Below, one piece after another: positions 15,369 to 23,088 of a stretch of DNA of 26,432 nucleotides. The notes under the pieces are model-generated. The model had not been told where the DNA came from. It was given only the letters and a program-made list of their open reading frames with translations, and did not search any database. The stretch is from assembly GCA_964353555.1 (NCBI GenBank), contig CAYGWM010000056.1, positions 1-26,432 on the forward strand, read 5' to 3'. Each line of letters opens with the position of its first letter. Within the stretch, counting starts at the first letter, position 1. The DNA comes from PR03 sp964353555. Its GTDB lineage: Bacteria > Myxococcota_A > UBA9160 > PR03. Made by a program: the position numbers and the translations under genes.

Positions 15369-16352
15369 TCAGCGGAGTTCACCCGCGCTGGTAGCCGTGC
15401 CGCCTCGAACGGCGGAGCTGCCCGCCACGCTCGCGCGCGCCGCGTCGCTCGCGAAGCGATCGCGTTGCCGCAGGCAGTCCTCGGGCACGTTGGTAACGGC
15501 AATCGTGACACCGCTCGCGAATGCCTGCGTGCAGGCCGCGACGCGCACGAACGGCCAGATGCCGAGCGCGGACGTCCGCTCTTTGCCCAGGTACCAGGCG
15601 TTGATCGACGCGAGCTTGCCCGCGGACCGGATGCGCTCGAGATTCTCGCGCGTCAGCAGCTCCGGGTGTAGCTCGATCACGACGAGCCGCTCGTCGTGCA
15701 GCGCGAGCAGGGCCGCGAGCTGCGCGTCGGCATCCGGGCCGCGGGGCGCTGCGAGCAGCGCGACGCGCGGGTCCTGGGATCGCGCGATCTGATAGGCGGC
15801 GGAACGGCTCTGGACCTGGAAGATCACCCACTCGTAGGCGTCGTAGTTGCGGACCAGCTCGATCGCCGGCGCGATCGACGCGAGCGTCTTGAACTCGACA
15901 TTCAGCACCACCCGCCCGGCCGACCAGCGCAGCGCCTCCTCGAAGGTGTCGGGCGACTGACCGAGGCCCTTCAGCTGGCAGCGTTCGATCGCTGCGGCGG
16001 GGAGCGCGTCGATGGGACCCTGGCAGTCCGTCGTATGGCCGAGCGTGCGGTTGTGGAACAGGAACGGCACCCCATCGGCCGAGAGACGAAGGTCCGTCTC
16101 GATGGCGTCCACGCCCTGCTGACGCGTCTTCTCGAAGCGGGCGATCGTGTTGGAGTCGTTGAAGCCCCGTCCGCCGCGATGGGCCATCACGCGGAGTCCC
16201 GCGAGGCGCTCGCGCAGCGTCGGTTCGAGAGGCGGAGCCGCAACCGAATGGGAACCCCCGAGCACTCCGATCGCGATCAGCAATCCGCAGAGCATCCGCG
16301 CGACTCGGGACGACCCGTTACACAGCGCGAGCAGCGGAAAACGCGCACCCAT
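15369..16352 (-). CDS. Exported glycerophosphodiester phosphodiesterase-like protein
   Basis: This 327-residue protein should hydrolyse glycerophosphodiesters to an alcohol and glycerol 3-phosphate. A signal peptide is visible (LCGLLIAIGVLGGSHSVA, cleavage near residue 38), so it acts outside the cytoplasm. The GDPD core has AHRGG with HRG at 58-60, Glu85 and Asp87 in IETDLRLSADG, His100 in FLFHNRTLGHTT, and VEFK later. The second His is normally followed by Asp; here it is Asn101. ATG 16352 is used; ATG 16295 would start just before the hydrophobic core. It is a single gene, 100 bases after lpxK and convergent with the kinase gene. The 16353-16452 gap shows no clear promoter. Confidence 0.87.
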   Translation of the reverse strand: MGARFPLLALCNGSSRVARMLCGLLIAIGVLGGSHSVAAPPLEPTLRERLAGLRVMAHRGGRGFNDSNTIARFEKTRQQGVDAIETDLRLSADGVPFLFHNRTLGHTTDCQGPIDALPAAAIERCQLKGLGQSPDTFEEALRWSAGRVVLNVEFKTLASIAPAIELVRNYDAYEWVIFQVQSRSAAYQIARSQDPRVALLAAPRGPDADAQLAALLALHDERLVVIELHPELLTRENLERIRSAGKLASINAWYLGKERTSALGIWPFVRVAACTQAFASGVTIAVTNVPEDCLRQRDRFASDAARASVAGSSAVRGGTATSAGELR

Positions 16353-16452
16353 CGGTGAAACGATAGCGCTGTCCGTTCTCACGCGGCGCCGACCGGAGGA
16401 TTGCCCCGGATGTCGCACTAAGGCGTGCGGCTTTTCGACCGGGAATCTAGCT

Positions 16453-17526
16453 CTAGCGCCGCTTCGCCCGCAGCGTGCGTTCGAGCCAGTCGACGAAGGC
16501 GTCGCCTTCGTCGACTTCGAGTCCCGACGCGAGCACGCGCACGTCGGCACCGTGCGTCCAGCGCGGCAGGATCTTCAGCGCATCCTTCTCGGTCGTGATC
16601 CACAGCGGGGCGCCCGAGAGATCGAGGAGATCGCGCTCGCGATAGTGGTGGTGATCGGGGAAGCTGCGTTCGGCCACCACGGTGGCACCGAGCGCTTCGA
16701 CGGTGCGGCGCAGCGAAGCGGGTCGCGCGATTCCGCTGAGCAGGCCCACAGGCTGGCCTGCGAGTTGCGACGGCGACAGCGCGGCGCCGCCTGCCAGCGG
16801 TCGAATCGACTCCGGTCGGCGTCGGGCTGAGAACCAGCGTGCCAGCGCGGCGGAAGCCGCGATCGCGTTGGCGTCTTCGAGTGGCAGCGGTCCATCCACC
16901 ACCAGCAACGCGTCGGCTCCGCGCAGCGCGGAGAGCGGCTCGCGCAGCGGGCCGCGCGGCAACAGCTGGCCGTTGCCGAGGCCCGAGCCGTCGAACGCAA
17001 CCACCTCGACGTCACGCGCCAGCCGGTGGTGCTGCAAGCCGTCGTCTAGCACCAGCACGTCGACGCCGAACGCCGCGATCGCTCGCAAGCCGACGACGCG
17101 CCGATCCGGTCCCACCAACACCGGCACACCCTTTGCGTGCGCGGCGAGCAACAGCGGCTCGTCGCCCGCTTCGTCGGCGGTGGCGCAGATGAAGCGGCCG
17201 TCGGAGACCACCGTCACGCGCTCGTGTCCCCGGCGCCCGTAGCCGCGGCTCGCGAGTGCCACCTTGTGGCCGCGCGCTCGCAATTGCACGGCGATCCAGG
17301 CCGCGGCCGGCGTCTTCCCCGAACCCCCGACGACCAGATTGCCGACGCTGACGACGCGACACGAAAGCCGCGTCGGCGTGCGGAAGCGCGGTCCGCGCAG
17401 TCGCCGTGCCGCCAGCGCACCGAGTCCGTAACACCAGGAGAGCGGTACGAGCGGCGCGAGCGCGACGCGGCGGAGCACGCTCGGCCGACGCTCTTCGAAC
17501 CACGCCGGGCGCCGCACACCGATCAT
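16453..17526 (-). CDS. lpxK: Tetraacyldisaccharide 4'-kinase
   Basis: This 357-residue inner-membrane kinase adds the 4'-phosphate to the lipid A disaccharide. An N-terminal hydrophobic segment at about 21-40 anchors it. The P-loop region is SVGNLVVGGSGKTPA at about 60-74, then ASRGYGRR and the conserved LDDGLQHHRLARD at 160-172. FPDHHHY and WITTEKDALK near the C-terminus are also typical. The length is near the family's ~330-350. The ATG overlaps the waaA stop in an ATGA. It is the last gene of the bamA-to-lpxK run. Confidence 0.95.
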   Translation of the reverse strand: MIGVRRPAWFEERRPSVLRRVALAPLVPLSWCYGLGALAARRLRGPRFRTPTRLSCRVVSVGNLVVGGSGKTPAAAWIAVQLRARGHKVALASRGYGRRGHERVTVVSDGRFICATADEAGDEPLLLAAHAKGVPVLVGPDRRVVGLRAIAAFGVDVLVLDDGLQHHRLARDVEVVAFDGSGLGNGQLLPRGPLREPLSALRGADALLVVDGPLPLEDANAIAASAALARWFSARRRPESIRPLAGGAALSPSQLAGQPVGLLSGIARPASLRRTVEALGATVVAERSFPDHHHYRERDLLDLSGAPLWITTEKDALKILPRWTHGADVRVLASGLEVDEGDAFVDWLERTLRAKRR

Positions 17527-18791
17527 GCGCGAACCCCAGCTTCGGCGAGCACGCGCAGAACGAGTGCGCAGCTGCGATCGCTCGCGCCGTGATGACGCGC
17601 CAGCTCGCGCTGTGCGGCGGCGCCGCAGGCATCGGCCTGCGCGGGGTCCCGCAGCCATTCCGTCACCGCGCTCTCGAGCGCGGGTTCGTGCGCCACTGCG
17701 CGCGCGCCGCCGCAAGCGAGCAGCAGCGCAGCCGCCTCGCGCACCTTCTCGACGTGCGGTCCGAACAGCACGGCGCGCCCCGCATACGCCGGTTCGAGCA
17801 CATTGTGACCGCCGATCGGTGCCAGCGTCCCGCCGACGAACGCGAAACGGGCCAGCGCGAAGACCGCCGGTAGTTCACCGAGCGTATCGAGCAGCAAAAC
17901 TTCGCCGGCGGCGAGCGGCGCGTGGTTCGCGTCGCTGCGACGGCGCCACCGGACGTCGCGTGCCGCGAGCAGCAGCACCAGTTCCGGGATCCGTTCGAGA
18001 TGGCGCGGCGCGAGCAGCAGCGCGCTCGCGAGTCCGGCGCGCTGCGCCGCTGCGTGCGCACCGAGCACGGCTTCCTCTTCCCCCGGCCGCGTGCTCGCTG
18101 CGACCCAGAACGGCACGCCCCCAAGCATCGACGCGAACGCGGGCGCGAGCGCAGGCGTCACGGTCGGCGCTTCGAGTTTCAGATCTCCCGTCACCGCAAT
18201 GCGATGCTTCGCGACGCCGAGCGCCGCGAAGCGATCCGCATCGGCGTCGCTGCGAGCGCCAACCGCGTCGAGTCGTTCGAAGCTGCTGCGCAGCAGCGGT
18301 GCGAGCCTCTGGTAGCGCGGCAGGCTGCGCTCGGAGATTCGGCCCGAGACGACCACCACTGGCACGCGACGGCGCACAGCCGCCGCGATCCAGCACGGCC
18401 ACAGCTCCGTCTCGACCAGCACCAGCGCCGCGGGCGCAACGCGCGCGAGCGCCGCGGTGGCGCACCACGGATGGTCGAGCGGCGCGAAGCAGCGCGGCAC
18501 GTCGGGCCGCGCGCGGGCGAGAACCGCGTGGCCGGTCGCGGTGCTGGTGGACGCGACGATCGCGCGACCGTGTTGCGCCAGCGCGTCCAGCAGCCGGGTC
18601 GCTGCGAGGATCTCGCCAACGCTCGCGCCGTGCACCCACACCGAGCCGGGAACACGCGGGCCGCGCAGGCCGAGCCGCTCGCTCGCTCCTTCGCGCCAGG
18701 CCGGCTTCAACAGCAGCGCCGCGCCGGCGATCGGCGCGAGCGCCAGCGCCGCGAGCGCCGCGACGCCGTGCCTAACGAGCGCGGCCGCCAT
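17523..18791 (-). CDS. waaA: Kdo transferase (GT30)
   Basis: This 422-residue inner-membrane enzyme transfers Kdo from CMP-Kdo to lipid IVA. A membrane segment at about 9-28 precedes ERLGLRGP, and the catalytic Glu is expected to be Glu60 in VWVHGASVGE. VLVETELWPCWI, VVSGRISERSLPRYQ, TGDLKLEAP, AASTRPGEEE and the donor site GGTLAPIGGHNVLEP are all present. The length matches E. coli WaaA (425). How many Kdo units it adds cannot be read from sequence. The ATG at 18791 lies 20 bases inside lpxB and the stop overlaps lpxK. No msbA gene lies before it. Confidence 0.95.
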   Translation of the reverse strand: MAAALVRHGVAALAALALAPIAGAALLLKPAWREGASERLGLRGPRVPGSVWVHGASVGEILAATRLLDALAQHGRAIVASTSTATGHAVLARARPDVPRCFAPLDHPWCATAALARVAPAALVLVETELWPCWIAAAVRRRVPVVVVSGRISERSLPRYQRLAPLLRSSFERLDAVGARSDADADRFAALGVAKHRIAVTGDLKLEAPTVTPALAPAFASMLGGVPFWVAASTRPGEEEAVLGAHAAAQRAGLASALLLAPRHLERIPELVLLLAARDVRWRRRSDANHAPLAAGEVLLLDTLGELPAVFALARFAFVGGTLAPIGGHNVLEPAYAGRAVLFGPHVEKVREAAALLLACGGARAVAHEPALESAVTEWLRDPAQADACGAAAQRELARHHGASDRSCALVLRVLAEAGVRA

Positions 18792-19923
18792 CGATCATCT
18801 CGGCGGCGATTGACGCCGCGCGCTGCGCCGCACCGCCCACACCGAGCCGCTGCGACACGATCGCGAGACGCGCCTTCTGGAGTGCGCCGGCGGGACCGCG
18901 CAGCAACGCGGCCAACGCGATCGCGATGCGTTCGGGGTCGGCCTGTTCCTGCAGGAACTCCGGCACGACCGGCGCGTCGGCGATCAGGTTCGGCAGCAGC
19001 ATCGACGGCACTCGCACCATCCGCCGCACGACTGCGACCGAGAGCGGGTTCGCGCGCCCTGCAGCGACGTGCGGGCAGCCGAGCAGAGCGAGTTCCAGCG
19101 ACGCAGTCCCGGGCTTCACCAGCGCCGCATCGGCCGCAATCATCGCTTCGTGGGTGCGTCCCTCGACGACCCTCACGTCGAGGGATTGCGCCGCGAGCGC
19201 GGCGTCGACCTCGGCGCGCCGCACGGAGGGCGCGACCGCCAGCGCGAAGACAGCCTCGGGCACGAGCGCTCGCAGCTTCGCGGCGCTCGCGAGCTGGAGC
19301 GGCAAGCCGTAACGCACTTCGTTGTGACGCGAGCCGGGCAACAGCAGCACGAGCGGCTGCTTTCCGCTGACGCCGAGCGCCGCGCGTGCCGCAGAGCGGT
19401 CGATCTTCTCGCGCACCACGCGCAGCGGATCGACGAGCGGGTGACCGACGAAGTCCACGCGCAACCCGCTGCCCGCATAGACGGCCACTTCGAACGGGAA
19501 GATCACCGCCATCCGGTCGACGCGGCGCGCGATCTTCGCGATGCGGCCGGTGCGCCACGCCCAGACCTGCGGCGAGACGTAGTAGAGAATCGGCACACCC
19601 GTTCGCGCCAGGCGCTTCGCCAGCGGAATGTGGAGATCGGGCGCGTCGACCAGCACCGCGAGCGCGGGTTTTCGCGCGCGCGCCGCGGCTTCGAGGCGCC
19701 GCCACGCGCCGAAGACGCGCGGCACCGCGCCGAGAACCTCGACGCCGCCGCCGACCGCGACATCGGATTGTGGCACCAGGATCTCCATGCCGGCGCCTTC
19801 GAGGTGCGCGCCGCCGAGGCCAAAGCTGCGCGTGCCCGGACGCAGCGCGCGCAGCGCTTCCAGCAGCTCGGCCGCGTGCACGTCGCCCGATGCGTCACCC
19901 GCGGAGATCAGCACTTCGGTCAT
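18772..19923 (-). CDS. lpxB: Lipid A disaccharide synthase
   Basis: This 383-residue GT19 enzyme joins UDP-2,3-diacylglucosamine and lipid X to make the lipid A disaccharide. It starts MTEVLISAGDASGDVHAAEL, where the common AGEASGD reads AGDASGD. Other blocks are LVDAPDLHIPLAKR, YYVSPQVWAWR, VDFVGHPLVD, LLLPGSRHNEV and VKPGTASLELALLGCP. The length is normal (~380). The ATG at 19923 overlaps the stop of the oxidoreductase gene in an ATGA, and the 3' end overlaps waaA by 20 bases. Substrate probably comes from LpxI two genes upstream. Confidence 0.96.
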   Translation of the reverse strand: MTEVLISAGDASGDVHAAELLEALRALRPGTRSFGLGGAHLEGAGMEILVPQSDVAVGGGVEVLGAVPRVFGAWRRLEAAARARKPALAVLVDAPDLHIPLAKRLARTGVPILYYVSPQVWAWRTGRIAKIARRVDRMAVIFPFEVAVYAGSGLRVDFVGHPLVDPLRVVREKIDRSAARAALGVSGKQPLVLLLPGSRHNEVRYGLPLQLASAAKLRALVPEAVFALAVAPSVRRAEVDAALAAQSLDVRVVEGRTHEAMIAADAALVKPGTASLELALLGCPHVAAGRANPLSVAVVRRMVRVPSMLLPNLIADAPVVPEFLQEQADPERIAIALAALLRGPAGALQKARLAIVSQRLGVGGAAQRAASIAAEMIDGGRAR

Positions 19924-20885
19924 TGGAGGTCGCCCAGGGCCGGCATCGCGTCGATCACGCGCAGCGCGGTGCGCAGCGCGCGCAGCGCGGATTCGGCGCT
20001 CTCGCCGACGCCGCGTCGTTCGCGAACCGCGTTGAGGAAATCCTCCAGCTGCGCCGCGAGCGCGTCCTCGGGATCGAAGCGGATCGGTTCGACATCGATC
20101 TTGGGCGAGCCGTCGGCCTCGATGCGGCGCCGCAGGATCACGGCCGACTTCTCGAGGAAGTCGATCGAGAAATAGCCGTCGGCCTGGAAAAAGCGGATCT
20201 TGCGCATCGGCGTCGGCGAGACGCGGCTGGCGGTGAAGTTCGCAACGCAGCCGCCTGGGAAGCGCAGCCGCGCGTTCGCGATGTCCACCTGATTCGACAG
20301 CACCGGCACGCCGATCCCTTCGACGGATTCGGGCTCTTCGCCGACCAGACGCTGCACGATGTCGATGTCGTGGATCATCAGATCGCGCACGATATCGACG
20401 TCGGTGGCGCGGCCGGGGTACGGACCCATCCGGTGCGCCTCGACGAAGCGCGGCCGGCGGATCACCGGCGCCATTGCGCGCAGCGCGGCGTTGAACCACT
20501 CGAGATGTCCGACCTGCAGTACACGGCCGCCCGCGCGCGCCTGTTCGAGCAGCGCCTCCGCCTCGGCAAGCGATGCCGCGATCGGCTTCTCGACGAGCAC
20601 GTCGAGCCCGCGCGCGAGCAGCTCGCGTACCACTTCGAAGTGCACGACGGTGGGGACCGCGACGATCGCGGCGTCGGCGCCAACGAGGATCTCGCGGAAC
20701 TCGCGCGCAGCGGGGGCGCCGAATTCGTGGCCGACCACACTCGCGCGCGAGAGGTCGAGGTCGGCGACGCCCGCGAGCGTCGCGCGCTGATCGGTATCGC
20801 GCAGCGCTGCGACCTTCGATGCGTGGAGCCGGCCCATGTGGCCGGCGCCGATCACCGCGATTCGCACCGGCTGCACCGCAGTCAA
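19920..20885 (-). CDS. Gfo/Idh/MocA-family oxidoreductase in the lipid A operon
   Basis: This protein of 321 residues has the NAD(P)-binding start VRIAVIGAGHMGRLHASK, the family's EKP motif in LDVLVEKPIA, GHLEWFNAALRA, and DLMIHDIDI in the place of the catalytic His region. Such enzymes oxidise or reduce sugar hydroxyls. The place between lpxI and lpxB suggests a sugar-nucleotide substrate, such as the GnnA reaction at C3 of UDP-GlcNAc; however, the partner aminotransferase GnnB is not in the window, so no function is assigned. The start is uncertain: TTG 20885 overlaps the lpxI stop in a TTGA and has AGG six bases upstream; GTG 20876 and GTG 20867 are alternatives. Confidence 0.88.
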   Translation of the reverse strand: MTAVQPVRIAVIGAGHMGRLHASKVAALRDTDQRATLAGVADLDLSRASVVGHEFGAPAAREFREILVGADAAIVAVPTVVHFEVVRELLARGLDVLVEKPIAASLAEAEALLEQARAGGRVLQVGHLEWFNAALRAMAPVIRRPRFVEAHRMGPYPGRATDVDIVRDLMIHDIDIVQRLVGEEPESVEGIGVPVLSNQVDIANARLRFPGGCVANFTASRVSPTPMRKIRFFQADGYFSIDFLEKSAVILRRRIEADGSPKIDVEPIRFDPEDALAAQLEDFLNAVRERRGVGESAESALRALRTALRVIDAMPALGDLQ

Positions 20886-21748
20886 CCGATGCCTGCTGGA
20901 CCGGACTCCGGCACGCCGAGCAGCGCGATGCCGAGCGCGTCGGCGCGCCGCACCACCGCTTCGCGCTCGAGCACCAGCGTGCGGCCGGCTTCCATCGCCA
21001 TCAACGCGGCGCCCGCTTGCGCCAGCGTCTCGAGCGTGTCCGGGCCAACCGTCGGAAAATCGAAGCGCGAGTCCTGCCCGGGCTTCCAGACCTTGACGAC
21101 GCAGACCTGGCCACGGCCGAGCGCGCCACCGCGGCGAATCGTCGCATCGGTGCCGTCGATCGCCTCGACCGCGAGCACGCTGCGCTCGCGCACCACGAGC
21201 GTCTGCCCGATATCGAGGCGGCCGATCGCCTTCGCGAGAGGCCAGGCCCAGGCTACATCGGCGAGCTGCGCGGCCGTCGGCGCGACACCACCGAGCGGTC
21301 CCACCGTTGCCAGCAGATGCGGAGCATAGAGCGCTTGCGAGGGCACGCGGATGCCCTCGGCTTCGAGCGCGTCGCCGAGCGCGCGCAGGATCGAGTCGTC
21401 GCTGCGATCGCGCAGACTGGCGATGAAGGCGGCGCCACGCTCGTCGAGGCGAATCAGGTCGGAGCCGGCGAAGAGGTGTTCCTTCGGCACGTTGCCCGCG
21501 ACGACGGCTTCGCGTGCACCCTCTTCGTGCAGCGCAGCGAACAGTGCGCCCAGTTCGCCGAGTCGCACCCACTGCAACGCGTCGACTTCGCTCGCGAGAG
21601 CAGGATCGGCAAAGCCGTGGAACGCGACCGCGACCACGCGCCGACCCTGGCGGCGAGCGCCACGCGCCACCTCGAAGGGCAGCCGCCCGGCCCCGGCGAC
21701 CAGTCCCACCGTCGCGGCGGGCGCAGAAGACACGCTAACGGCAGACAC
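20882..21748 (-). CDS. lpxI: UDP-2,3-diacylglucosamine pyrophosphatase LpxI (DUF1009)
   Basis: This 288-residue enzyme cleaves UDP-2,3-diacylglucosamine to lipid X and UMP, the job done by LpxH in E. coli. The family start VGLVAGAGRLPFEVARGAR is clear, followed by VAFHGFADP, VAGNVPKEHLF, SDDSILRALGDALEAEG and the C-terminal domain with QTLVVRERSVLAVEAIDGTD, RFDFPTVGPDTL and EAGRTLVLERE. Start choices are GTG 21748, used here (14 bases inside lpxA), or GTG 21733 just after the lpxA stop. It lies between lpxA and the oxidoreductase, in the order seen in several LpxI-bearing lineages. Confidence 0.94.
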   Translation of the reverse strand: MSAVSVSSAPAATVGLVAGAGRLPFEVARGARRQGRRVVAVAFHGFADPALASEVDALQWVRLGELGALFAALHEEGAREAVVAGNVPKEHLFAGSDLIRLDERGAAFIASLRDRSDDSILRALGDALEAEGIRVPSQALYAPHLLATVGPLGGVAPTAAQLADVAWAWPLAKAIGRLDIGQTLVVRERSVLAVEAIDGTDATIRRGGALGRGQVCVVKVWKPGQDSRFDFPTVGPDTLETLAQAGAALMAMEAGRTLVLEREAVVRRADALGIALLGVPESGPAGIG

Positions 21749-22511
21749 CCCGGGTGGACGTCTCGATGAAGCGCAGCAGGCGCTCCACCTCGGGCGTCGC
21801 GCCGGCTTCCGCGCGCGCGCGCGCGGTCGCGACCTCGAGGCGCAGCTTCGATGCGAAGAGCAGATGGAAGGCGTGCTTCAGATCGTGCAGCGCGGTGTCG
21901 CTCAGATTGCGGCGTTGCAGCCCGACGCTGTTCATGCCGACCACGCGGGCGTGATCGCCGGCCACCAGCGCGAACGGCGGCGCATCCTTCGAGAGCTTGG
22001 AGTTGGCGGCGCTCATCACGCTCTCGCCGATGCGCGCGTGCTGGTGAACGCCTGTGTAGGCGCCGAGCACCGCGAAGTCTTCGATCGTCACGTGACCTGC
22101 GAGTCCGCAGAAGCTCGCGATCACCACGTGCGAGCCGATCTGGCAATCATGCGCGATGTGCGCGCCGTTCATCACCATGTTGTCGTCGCCGAGGCGCGTC
22201 ACGCCGCCACCCTGGGGCGTGCCGCGGTGGATCGTCACGCCCTCGCGGATCTGGTTGTCGGCGCCGATCTCGAGCCGGGTGGGCTCGCCGGCGTACTTCC
22301 GGTCCTGCGGATTGCCGCCCACCGCCGCGAACGGATGGATCTGCGTGCGCGCGCCAATGCGGGTGGCGCCCGTCACGCTCACGTGGTTCTCGACCACGAC
22401 GCCGGGGCCGAGCTCGACGCCCGGCCCGACGTAGCAGAAGGCTCCGATCGTGACGTCGTCGGCCAGCTTGGCGCTGGGATCGACGACGGCGTGCGGGTGC
22501 ACGCGCGGCAT
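21735..22511 (-). CDS. lpxA: Acyl-ACP:UDP-N-acetylglucosamine O-acyltransferase
   Basis: This 258-residue cytoplasmic trimeric enzyme makes the first committed acyl transfer of lipid A synthesis. The left-handed beta-helix hexad repeats run from residue 1 to about 185. The catalytic His is expected to be His121 in GAHIAHDC, and VHQHARIG and LVAGDHARVVGMNSVGLQRR follow, as in E. coli LpxA. The helical C-terminus starts near 190. The segment MSAANSKLSKDAPP differs from E. coli in the residues lining the acyl ruler. ATG 22511 is six bases after the skp stop; AGGG ten bases upstream lies in the end of skp. lpxD and fabZ, commonly found between skp and lpxA, are missing. Confidence 0.96.
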   Translation of the reverse strand: MPRVHPHAVVDPSAKLADDVTIGAFCYVGPGVELGPGVVVENHVSVTGATRIGARTQIHPFAAVGGNPQDRKYAGEPTRLEIGADNQIREGVTIHRGTPQGGGVTRLGDDNMVMNGAHIAHDCQIGSHVVIASFCGLAGHVTIEDFAVLGAYTGVHQHARIGESVMSAANSKLSKDAPPFALVAGDHARVVGMNSVGLQRRNLSDTALHDLKHAFHLLFASKLRLEVATARARAEAGATPEVERLLRFIETSTRGVCR

Positions 22512-22517
22512 CCGCGG

Positions 22518-23042
22518 CTAGCCCTTCTTGTTGAAGCGCTTCACCACCTCGTCGGTGATGTCCAGCGCCTCCTTGCTGTAGATCACGCCGGGCGTATTGC
22601 GCTCGACGATCAGCGTGTAGCCCTGCTCCTTGCCAAAATCGGTGATGATGCCGAGCAGCTTGTCGCGCAGCGGGCCGACCAGCCGCTCGTAGTCGATCTT
22701 GAACTGGCCCTCGAGTTCGGCGCCCTTGGACTTGAGGTCGTTCTGGATGTCCGCGAGGTCGAGCTGCTTCTTGCGGAGCGCGTCCTCGGAGAGTACGAAG
22801 CGCTTGCTCTGGATCTCTTCGGCGAGCGCCTTGCCCTTTTCGTACATCGGCTTCAGCTGGCCCTCGGCCTGCTTCTGCTTGCCCTGCAGTTCCTCGCGGG
22901 CCTTCTTGCCCTGGTCGGTCGCGTTGATGGCCTGATCGAGATCGACGATCCCAATCTTGGTCTCGTCCGCCACAGCCGTGCCAGCGAACGCGAGCAGACC
23001 CGCAGCGACGACGAAGATCCGAAACCTGGAAGCGCGCATCAT
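22518..23042 (-). CDS. skp: Periplasmic chaperone, Skp/OmpH family
   Basis: This 174-residue protein has a signal peptide (FRIFVVAAGLLAFAGTAVA, cleavage before DETK) and the family start KIGIVDLDQAINATDQGKK. A long Lys/Glu-rich coiled coil follows at about 45-125 (the tentacles of the trimer), then YTLIVERNTPGVIYSKEALDITDEVV, the closing strand and helix. It would carry unfolded outer-membrane proteins to BamA, encoded just upstream. The ATG at 23042 follows a run of seven Gs (23044-23050 on the other strand), an unusual but usable ribosome site. An alternative ATG is one codon later. Confidence 0.93.
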   Translation of the reverse strand: MMRASRFRIFVVAAGLLAFAGTAVADETKIGIVDLDQAINATDQGKKAREELQGKQKQAEGQLKPMYEKGKALAEEIQSKRFVLSEDALRKKQLDLADIQNDLKSKGAELEGQFKIDYERLVGPLRDKLLGIITDFGKEQGYTLIVERNTPGVIYSKEALDITDEVVKRFNKKG

Positions 23043-23051
23043 TCCCCCCCA

Positions 23052-23073
23052 GCGCGGAGACTCGTCTCCGCGC
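23052..23073 (-). other. Perfect 10-bp inverted repeat between bamA and skp
   Basis: GCGCGGAGAC at 23052-23061 is followed by two bases and its exact reverse complement at 23064-23073. In RNA it would form a strong hairpin in the 46-base gap between the bamA stop and the skp start, ending just before the G-run ribosome site of skp. There is no U run after it, so it is not a standard terminator. It may tune RNA decay or the bamA:skp ratio, or bind a dimeric protein as DNA; nothing in the sequence decides this. Confidence 0.6.
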
Positions 23074-23088
23074 GCAATGGATCGTTGG

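Noticed and set aside
16353..16452. A small gene or promoter in the gap between lpxK and the GDPD gene
   Set aside because: No start with a ribosome site gives a plausible product, and no convincing -35/-10 pair was found on the minus strand.
23052..23073. Rho-independent terminator after bamA
   Set aside because: The hairpin is strong but no T run follows, and the skp ribosome site begins at once.
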